From the NCBI GenBank assembly GCA_028873275.1, contig JAGWLJ010000015.1, positions 1 to 12,218 on the forward strand: a DNA stretch of 12,218 bases. Reading direction: 5' to 3'. Below are positions 8,143 through 12,218 of the stretch, piece after piece. Position numbers and translations under genes: made by a program. The notes under the pieces are model-generated. The model was given only the letters and a program-made list of their open reading frames with translations. It was not told where the DNA came from and did not search any database. The DNA comes from Pseudomonadota bacterium (lineage in GTDB: Bacteria > Pseudomonadota > Alphaproteobacteria > Rickettsiales > SXRF01). The first letter of the stretch is position 1, and each line of letters begins with the position of its first letter.

Positions 8143-9157
8143 GCGCTTGCGCCAGATAATAGGCGATCGTTTTTTCAATCCCGTTGCGCAGGCTTGTTTT
8201 CGGTTTCCAGTCCAACCACTTGGCGGCGTTGCCGATCTTCGGCACGCGGCGCTGGACATCCTGATAGCCCTGACCGTAATGCTCCTCGCCTTTGGCGGCG
8301 GTGATGTTAATTTGGGCGCGGATGCCCTTGTAACCGGGCGAAGCATCGACGATTTCCAGCATCATTTCCGCGAGTTCCTTAATGGAGGCTTCGTTCTCCG
8401 GGTCGCCGATATTAAAGATGCGTCCGCGCGCGCAGCCGTCCTTATTGTCGATGATCCGCACCAGAGCCTCGATGGCATCGTCGACATAGAGGAAGCAGCG
8501 TTTCTGTCCTCCGCCGCCGACCAGTACAATGTCGCGCTTATGGACGATGTTGCTCAGGAACTGCGAAACGACACGGCTGGCCTTGCCTTCTTCCCATACG
8601 TTGTCGAGCCGCGGGCCGAACCAGTTGAACGGGCGGAACAGGGTAAAATCGAGCCCGTGATGGCTGCCATAGGCGTAGATCACGCGGTCCAGCATCTGCT
8701 TGGAGCAGGAATAAATCCAGCGCTCCTTGGCGATGGGGCCGGTGGCCAGCATGCTCGATTCCTCGTCATAGGGGATGTCCGGGCTTATGCCGTAGACCTC
8801 GGAGGTGGAGGGGAAAACGATGCGCTTCTTATGGCGCACGCACAGACGAACGATTTCCAGATTGGCCTCGAAATCCAGCTCGAACACCGCCAGCGGATTT
8901 TTGACATAGGTAGCCGGGTTGGCGATGGCGACCAGCGGCAGCACCACGTCGCAGACTTTGACCTGCGCTTCGATCCAGTCTTTATGCTTGGTGATATCGC
9001 CTCTGGTGAAATGAAACTGCTTGTGGCCAAGGCATTCGCTAAGATGCCGGTCGGACAGGTCCATGGCGGTGATATGCCAGTCCGGCCGGTGACGAAGGAT
9101 ATATTCGCTGAGATGGCTTCCAATGAAGCCATTGGCGCCAAGGATGAGGAGTTTCAT
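8132..9157 (-). CDS. ArnA-type UDP-glucuronate decarboxylase/dehydrogenase (stand-alone)
   Basis: 341-aa short-chain dehydrogenase equal to the C-terminal half of ArnA, and also like stand-alone UDP-4-keto-pentose/UDP-xylose synthases. It would oxidise and decarboxylate UDP-glucuronate with NAD+ to UDP-4-keto-pentose. Visible: NAD-binding GANGFIG (7-13), VVLPLVAIANPATY (71-84), FPSTSEVYG with Glu120 (ArnA Glu434), YSCSK with Tyr149 and Lys153, FTLFRPFNWFGPRLDN (171-186), GYQDVQRRVP with Arg304 (ArnA Arg619). All catalytic residues are kept. The N-terminal formyltransferase domain of enterobacterial ArnA is absent. The ATG overlaps the stop of the ArnC-like gene (ATGA at 9154-9157), so it is the last gene of the rnd-arnC-like operon. 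A UDP-xylose product rather than Ara4N precursor cannot be excluded, but the ArnB- and ArnC-like neighbours favour the Ara4N route. Confidence 0.92.
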   Translation of the reverse strand: MKLLILGANGFIGSHLSEYILRHRPDWHITAMDLSDRHLSECLGHKQFHFTRGDITKHKDWIEAQVKVCDVVLPLVAIANPATYVKNPLAVFELDFEANLEIVRLCVRHKKRIVFPSTSEVYGISPDIPYDEESSMLATGPIAKERWIYSCSKQMLDRVIYAYGSHHGLDFTLFRPFNWFGPRLDNVWEEGKASRVVSQFLSNIVHKRDIVLVGGGGQKRCFLYVDDAIEALVRIIDNKDGCARGRIFNIGDPENEASIKELAEMMLEIVDASPGYKGIRAQINITAAKGEEHYGQGYQDVQRRVPKIGNAAKWLDWKPKTSLRNGIEKTIAYYLAQALRK

Positions 9158-10125
9158 TTCTTGCCCTGAATTCTGAGTCCCGCATCCTGAGCTTTATTTT
9201 CCAATACCTGCTTCACCGTGTATCTGGGGCGCTTGCGCACTTCCATGTAGATGCGCCCGACATATTCGCCGACGATGCCAAGACCTGTGATGGCTACGCT
9301 GATCAGCAAAAACAGGATGGCAAATAGAGTGAACACGCCCTCGGCTTCCGGCCCGAGAAACATGCGTCGCAGCGCCATGTATACCACCAGTAAAAAGCTC
9401 AAGCCCGAGAGTGCCATGCCGGTGATAGTGAACATCTGAAGCGGCACCAGCGAGAAGCCGGTCATAAGATCGAAATTATAACGGATAAGTTTGTAGAGAT
9501 TGTAATTGGACACGCCGGCAGCGCGCTCCTCATGCCCGACTTCGATTTCAGCCGGATTGGCGGCCAGCGTTTGCGACAGTGCTGTAATGAACGGCGTGGC
9601 GTCGCCGCATTCGACGATTTGGTCGACGATGTGGCGACGGTAGGCGCGCAGCATGCAGCCGTGGTCGCGCATGTTGACGTTGGTGATGCGGGCGCGCACG
9701 ATGTTGGAGATGCGCGAAACGAATTTGCGCCAGGCCAGATCCTGCCGGTCGCCTCGGTAGCCGCCGACGACATCGTGACCCTGCTCGATCAGGTCGAGCA
9801 TCTTGGGAATGTCCTCCGGTGGGTTCTGCAAATCGCAGTCGAGCGTTACCACCACTTCGCCGCGCACATGCTCGAAGCCGGCCATGATGGCCGGATGCTG
9901 TCCGTAATTGCGCATGAACTCGACGACGCGGATGACATCCGGGCGCTTGTTGAATAACTCCGCCAGCACTTTCTGCGACTGGTCCTTGCTGCCGTCGTTG
10001 ACGAAGATCACCTCGTAGGGCTTGCCGTATTTATCCATCACCGGCAGCAGCCGGGAGAACATGATCGGCAGCGTCTGTTCCTCATTGTAGACGGGGATGA
10101 CAATGGAGATGGCGGGGGTGGTCAT
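9154..10125 (-). CDS. arnC: ArnC-like undecaprenyl-phosphate glycosyltransferase
   Basis: 323-aa family 2 glycosyltransferase (GT-A fold) with a C-terminal membrane anchor. In the ArnC family it moves (formyl-)4-amino-4-deoxy-L-arabinose from UDP to undecaprenyl phosphate on the cytoplasmic face. Seen: nucleotide-binding start ISIVIPVYNEE (6-16), FVNDGSKDQS (41-50), RNYGQHPAIMAGF (72-84), the DXD-type DCDLQNPPED (96-105) nearly identical to ArnC's DADLQNPPEE, and DHGCMLRAYRRHIVD (154-168), which is very close to the E. coli sequence. Two membrane helices follow at about 225-250 and 263-287, then a basic tail. AAGG sits 6 bases before the ATG. It starts 8 bp after the rnd-like stop and overlaps the dehydrogenase gene by 4 bases. 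Related polyprenyl-phosphate transferases (GtrB, DPM1-like) share the fold, so the exact sugar is inferred from neighbours. Confidence 0.9.
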   Translation of the reverse strand: MTTPAISIVIPVYNEEQTLPIMFSRLLPVMDKYGKPYEVIFVNDGSKDQSQKVLAELFNKRPDVIRVVEFMRNYGQHPAIMAGFEHVRGEVVVTLDCDLQNPPEDIPKMLDLIEQGHDVVGGYRGDRQDLAWRKFVSRISNIVRARITNVNMRDHGCMLRAYRRHIVDQIVECGDATPFITALSQTLAANPAEIEVGHEERAAGVSNYNLYKLIRYNFDLMTGFSLVPLQMFTITGMALSGLSFLLVVYMALRRMFLGPEAEGVFTLFAILFLLISVAITGLGIVGEYVGRIYMEVRKRPRYTVKQVLENKAQDAGLRIQGKK

Positions 10126-10133
10126 AGATGGCC

Positions 10134-10748
10134 TTAGTTATGCGCGAAAATATCTTCGTTGCCCCAGCCGGCGAGGTCAAGCTCGGCACGCCAGGGCAGG
10201 AAGTCGAACGTTGCTTGCGCCAGCTCGGTGCGGCCTTCGCGGGCGAGCATCACGTCCAGTTTCGCTTTTAATTTATGCAGGTGCAGTACATCCGTCGCCG
10301 CGTAATCGATCTGCTCCTGAGAAAGCGTATCCGTGCCCCAGTCGGAGGTCTGCTGCTGCTTGGAGATGTCAACGCCCAACAGCTCGCGGCAGATGTCCTT
10401 GTAGCCGTGCCGGTCGGTATAGGTGCGGACCAGGCGTGAGGCGGTGCGCGTGCAATAGACCGGCATCACCGGCACGCCGAGATACAGCCGCATGATGGCG
10501 AGGTCGAAGCGGGCGAAGTGGAAAATCTTGATGCGGTCCGGATCGGTCAGCAGGCTGATGAGATGCGGTGCATTATATTCATCCGGCGCGAACTGCACCA
10601 GATGCGCGTCGCCGTTGCCGTCCGAAACCTGCACGACGCACAGCCGGTCGCGCCGGTTATTCAGCCCCATGGCCTCGGTATCGACGGCAAGATCGCCCGC
10701 GAGCTTAACGCTCTCCGGTAGGTCGCCTTTATGCAGGTAATTGGTAAT
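10134..10748 (-). CDS. rnd: RNase D-like 3'-5' exonuclease (DEDDy), probable ATT start
   Basis: About 204 aa, the short RNase D-like form common in alphaproteobacteria, without the HRDC domains of E. coli RNase D (~375 aa). It should trim RNA 3' ends (tRNA or other structured RNA). DEDDy motifs, numbered from the ATT: Exo I VDTEAMGL with Asp23 and Glu25, Exo II FHFARFD with Asp82, Exo III YAATDVLHL with Tyr149 and Asp153. The conserved N-terminus in relatives (as I recall it, x-LHRGDLP) corresponds to NYLHKGDLPE. The only good Shine-Dalgarno, AAGGAG at 10756-10761, lies 7 bases before an ATT at 10746-10748. No ATG, GTG or TTG lies between. An in-frame TTG at 10800-10802 would give 18 extra residues, but it has no Shine-Dalgarno and falls in a palindrome/-35-like box. 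First gene of the operon with the arnC-like gene, 8 bp apart. Confidence 0.88.
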   Translation of the reverse strand: MTNYLHKGDLPESVKLAGDLAVDTEAMGLNNRRDRLCVVQVSDGNGDAHLVQFAPDEYNAPHLISLLTDPDRIKIFHFARFDLAIMRLYLGVPVMPVYCTRTASRLVRTYTDRHGYKDICRELLGVDISKQQQTSDWGTDTLSQEQIDYAATDVLHLHKLKAKLDVMLAREGRTELAQATFDFLPWRAELDLAGWGNEDIFAHN

Positions 10749-10755
10749 GGCGGTT

Positions 10756-10761
10756 CTCCTT
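10756..10761 (-). promoter_or_regulatory. Shine-Dalgarno AAGGAG that sets the rnd-like start
   Basis: On the - strand AAGGAG is followed by AACCGCC and then ATT. Spacing of 7 is ideal. If translation began at the upstream TTG (10800-10802), this strong site would lie inside the coding region with nothing to do. Confidence 0.7.
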
Positions 10762-10773
10762 AATATGGTCTGG

Positions 10774-10802
10774 AAATTAATAAGGATGGATGCCCGGGTC
10801 AA
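10774..10802 (-). promoter_or_regulatory. Possible promoter for rnd-like / arnC-like operon
   Basis: TTGACC (10797-10802; 5 of 6 to the sigma-70 -35 consensus), a 17-bp spacer, and TAATTT (10774-10779; 3 of 6), or ATTAAT with a 15-bp spacer. It lies just after a strong terminator of the upstream unit, where a new promoter is needed. The -35 lies inside a REP-like palindrome and may be partly coincidental. Confidence 0.35.
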
Positions 10803-10812
10803 GCCCGAGCAT
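10790..10812. repeat. REP-like imperfect palindrome
   Basis: ATGCCCGGG (10790-10798), 5-nt loop TCAAG, CCCGAGCAT (10804-10812): 9-bp arms with one mismatch. The core, with CCCGGGTCAAGCCCG, matches a dispersed palindrome I recall from many alphaproteobacterial intergenic regions; the number of copies in this genome cannot be seen here. Confidence 0.5.
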
Positions 10813-10823
10813 GGCAGGGGCTT

Positions 10824-10866
10824 AAAATAAAAAGCCCAACCGCGGGCTTGGGGCCTGCGGTTGGGC
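10824..10866 (-). terminator. Strong rho-independent terminator
   Basis: GCCCAACCGC (10834-10843) and GCGGTTGGGC (10857-10866) pair perfectly, extendable to 13 bp with one G-U pair and a 7-nt loop. On the - strand it is followed at once by TTTTTATTTT (10824-10833). It lies 11 bases after the stop of the 63-aa small membrane protein, so it ends that transcription unit before the rnd-like gene. Confidence 0.9.
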
Positions 10867-10877
10867 GGATTGACGGG

Positions 10878-11069
10878 TTACTTTCCTTCGGGTTTAGGTT
10901 TTTTTGCTCGAAGGAGGCCCCAAATGAACCAAATAACATTGACGGCGGCGAGAACCATCAATGCCCACCAGACAACTGGCGGAGGCTCTTTAGGTGGCCA
11001 CAGTACTAACACCGTCGCAGCGGTGACGATAAGTACCTGCCCTCCCCGGATCCAGAGAGCGCCATTCAT
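10878..11069 (-). CDS. Small two-helix membrane protein (63 aa), unknown function
   Basis: Predicted 63-aa inner-membrane protein with two hydrophobic helices (about 8-24 and 32-53) joined by a short Pro-rich loop WPPKEPPP, and a basic C-terminal tail RAKKPKPEGK, which suggests the C-terminus is cytoplasmic. The ATG overlaps the stop of the preceding small gene (ATGA at 11066-11069), and AGGGAGG lies 4 bases before it (11073-11079). A strong terminator follows 11 bases after its stop. No family is recognised. Translational coupling, a good ribosome binding site, a dedicated terminator and a clean two-helix pattern together make this a real gene. It and its partner might form a small membrane complex; I would not assign a toxin, holin or other role. 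Confidence 0.72.
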   Translation of the reverse strand: MNGALWIRGGQVLIVTAATVLVLWPPKEPPPVVWWALMVLAAVNVIWFIWGLLRAKKPKPEGK

Positions 11070-11248
11070 TGGCCCTCCCTCCTCGGAACAGGCATGGGTC
11101 GCAGCCTGTTCCTGATGTTATAGGCGAGGGAGACCGCGCCGAGACCGGCGAGGAAGAGCCCTCCGAGGACATTGGAGGGGCCACCTTGCATGATGTCGGC
11201 GCCTCCCAGAAGGACCACACAGAGTTCCGCAAACCTCCGATGAGCCAT
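11066..11248 (-). CDS. Small membrane protein (60 aa), unknown function
   Basis: Predicted 60-aa protein with AAGGAG (11254-11259) 5 bases before its ATG. It has a moderately hydrophobic N-terminal segment (about 8-20), a Gly-rich link (GGPSNVLGG) and a clear helix at about 28-45 (LGGLFLAGLGAVSLAYNI), followed by a very basic tail (RNRLRPMPVPRREGQ) that should stay in the cytoplasm. The stop overlaps the next gene's ATG by 4 bases. Both proteins have a basic tail and Gly/Pro-rich short loops but no clear sequence similarity to each other. It lies 126 bp after the ArnB-like gene; a TTGACA at 11344-11349 (- strand) is a possible -35, but no convincing -10 follows, so it may be co-transcribed with the aminotransferase. 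Function unknown. Confidence 0.68.
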   Translation of the reverse strand: MAHRRFAELCVVLLGGADIMQGGPSNVLGGLFLAGLGAVSLAYNIRNRLRPMPVPRREGQ

Positions 11249-11288
11249 AACAGCTCCTTTCTGCCAGTGGTTTCACCGGAATACGAGC

Positions 11289-11307
11289 GGATGGCAACGT
11301 GCCATCC
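11289..11307. repeat. Perfect 8-bp hairpin in the leader of the small membrane pair
   Basis: GGATGGCA (11289-11296), loop ACG, TGCCATCC (11300-11307). It lies 41 to 59 bases before the start of the 60-aa gene and 67 bases after the aminotransferase stop. No T run follows on either strand, so it is not a normal terminator; an operator, RNA-stability hairpin or attenuating element are options. Confidence 0.55.
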
Positions 11308-11374
11308 CTATCCAATCTCTCCGGACGGAAAGCTGGCAAAAACTGTCAATAACCTATCAGTAATGGAAGGTAAT

Positions 11375-12218
11375 TCAAGCCCTAAGCACGCGGCACATCG
11401 CCTCGATCACCCGGTCCTGCTCAGCTTCGGTCAGGGTAGGAAAGAGGGGCAGGCTGCAGATGGCGTTGCCGGCGGCCAGAGCGTGCGGGAAATCGGCGGG
11501 CTGCCAGCCGTAGCGCTCTTTATACCAGCTAAAGATATGGGTGGACTGGTAATGCAGGCCGATGCCGATATTCTCGGCTTTCATGGCATTGATGAATCCG
11601 TCGCGGTCCAGCCCGGATTTGTTAGTCTGTAGGCGTGGCGTAAACAGATGCCAGGCATGCTTGTGCGCATAGGCGGGCGGCTGCGGCAGCGTCAGTTCTG
11701 GCCAGTGGGCCAGCTTGTCGTAATAGCGCCGCACCAGCGTTGTGCGCGTTTCTATAAATCCATCTAGCTCCGGCAGTTGGTGGATGCCCAGCGCCGCCTG
11801 CATGTCCATCATGTTGTATTTGTAGCCGGGAACGACGACGTCGTATTGCTGGCTGCCGGATTTGGCGAAGCGATTGAAGGCATTGCGATCGATGCCGTGG
11901 AAGCGCAGCCGCTCGATGGCGGAGATGACCTCCTGGTCGTCGGTGATGACGCAGCCGCCCTCGCCGGTGGTCATGTTCTTGTTGGGATGAAAGCTCATCA
12001 CCTGGATATCGCCGAAGCTGCCCAGCTTTTTACCCTTGTATTCGGCGCCAATGGCATGGGCGCAATCCTCGACGACGCGCAGGCCATGCTTTTTCGCCAG
12101 CGCGTACATCGGATCGAGATCGACCGGCAACCCGGCGTAATGCACCGGCATGATGGCGCGGGTGCGCGGCGTAATGGCGGCTTCGAGGCGGGAAACATCC
12201 ATATTGAGCGTCGCCGGA
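11375..12218 (-). CDS. arnB: ArnB-like DegT/DnrJ/EryC1/StrS aminotransferase (5' partial)
   Basis: C-terminal ~280 residues of a PLP-dependent sugar aminotransferase; the frame stays open to the right edge (..PATLNMDVSRLEAAITPRT), so the start is outside. In the ArnB role it converts UDP-4-keto-arabinose to UDP-L-Ara4N with glutamate. Numbered from the internal Met at 12202: AITPRTRAIMPVHYAG (9-24), EDCAHAIG with Asp46 (expected to contact the PLP ring nitrogen), SFHPNKNMTTGEGG with Lys75 as the Schiff-base lysine, PGYKYNMMDMQAALG, HAWHLF, GIGLHYQSTH and CSLPLFPTLTEAEQDRV, all matching the ArnB layout. FHPNKNMTTGEGG is also like PseC, so another 4-amino sugar is possible. Dehydrogenase and ArnC-like genes 1.2-3.2 kb downstream on the same strand support the Ara4N reading. 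No terminator with a T tract follows the stop. Confidence 0.9.
   Translation of the reverse strand, partial: PATLNMDVSRLEAAITPRTRAIMPVHYAGLPVDLDPMYALAKKHGLRVVEDCAHAIGAEYKGKKLGSFGDIQVMSFHPNKNMTTGEGGCVITDDQEVISAIERLRFHGIDRNAFNRFAKSGSQQYDVVVPGYKYNMMDMQAALGIHQLPELDGFIETRTTLVRRYYDKLAHWPELTLPQPPAYAHKHAWHLFTPRLQTNKSGLDRDGFINAMKAENIGIGLHYQSTHIFSWYKERYGWQPADFPHALAAGNAICSLPLFPTLTEAEQDRVIEAMCRVLRA

Noticed and set aside
7237..8346. Long - strand open frame of about 369 codons opposite the EAL gene
   Set aside because: The + strand carries EAL motifs; the antisense product is His/Arg/Gln-rich with no motif, typical of an antisense shadow.
8147..9169. Long + strand open frame of about 340 codons opposite the ArnA-type dehydrogenase
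   Set aside because: It mirrors a clearly conserved gene, and its translation has no recognisable domain. GC-rich genes often leave long open antisense frames.
10878..11248. Toxin-antitoxin or holin pair
   Set aside because: Two small coupled membrane proteins suggest this, but neither has a known toxin, antitoxin or holin motif, and no DNA-binding partner is present.
11069..11632. + strand open frame of 187 codons across the small membrane pair and the arnB end
   Set aside because: It crosses the leader hairpin and runs antisense to three better supported - strand genes. No domain is seen and no ribosome site stands out.

Overview
The window is about 12.2 kb of GC-rich bacterial DNA, densely packed with genes. 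The gene families point to a Gram-negative proteobacterium, most likely an alphaproteobacterium. The clues are a PrtD/PrtE-type type I secretion pair, a Cys-type intracellular polyhydroxybutyrate depolymerase, a frataxin (CyaY) whose WLSSP-SG core resembles the rickettsial/mitochondrial type, a short RNase D-like exonuclease of about 204 residues, and ArnA/ArnB/ArnC-like lipid A sugar genes. The class is an inference from recognised families; I cannot name a genus.

Left part (1-3284, + strand): the 3' two thirds of a type I secretion ABC transporter overlaps its HlyD-family membrane-fusion partner. Two small genes follow: a one-helix membrane protein of 66 aa and a Tyr/Trp-rich soluble protein of 123 aa. 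No RTX-type substrate and no TolC-like outer membrane factor is visible. Next (3303-4846, - strand) come a small Tyr/Pro-rich lipoprotein and the depolymerase phaZ. phaZ is divergent, across an AT-rich gap of about 110 bp, from a + strand pair: cyaY and an MsbA-like ABC exporter, joined by an ATGA stop/start overlap. A + strand EAL-domain gene (7096-8142), with several non-consensus c-di-GMP phosphodiesterase motifs, ends this part.

Right part (8132-12218, - strand): in transcription order there is an ArnB-like aminotransferase (start outside the window), a coupled pair of tiny membrane proteins ending in a strong rho-independent terminator, and then a second unit of RNase D-like exonuclease, ArnC-like glycosyltransferase and stand-alone ArnA-type dehydrogenase/decarboxylase. 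The three Arn-like enzymes would cover oxidative decarboxylation of UDP-glucuronate, transamination to UDP-L-Ara4N, and transfer of the sugar to undecaprenyl phosphate. The formyltransferase, deformylase and ArnT lipid A transferase are not in the window.

No RNA genes, CRISPR arrays, insertion sequences or phage genes were recognised. No gene-free stretch exceeds about 130 bp. The most curious points are a probable non-canonical ATT start for the RNase D-like gene, a REP-like palindrome in its promoter region, the small membrane-protein cassette splitting the arn-like genes, and the divergent EAL domain.
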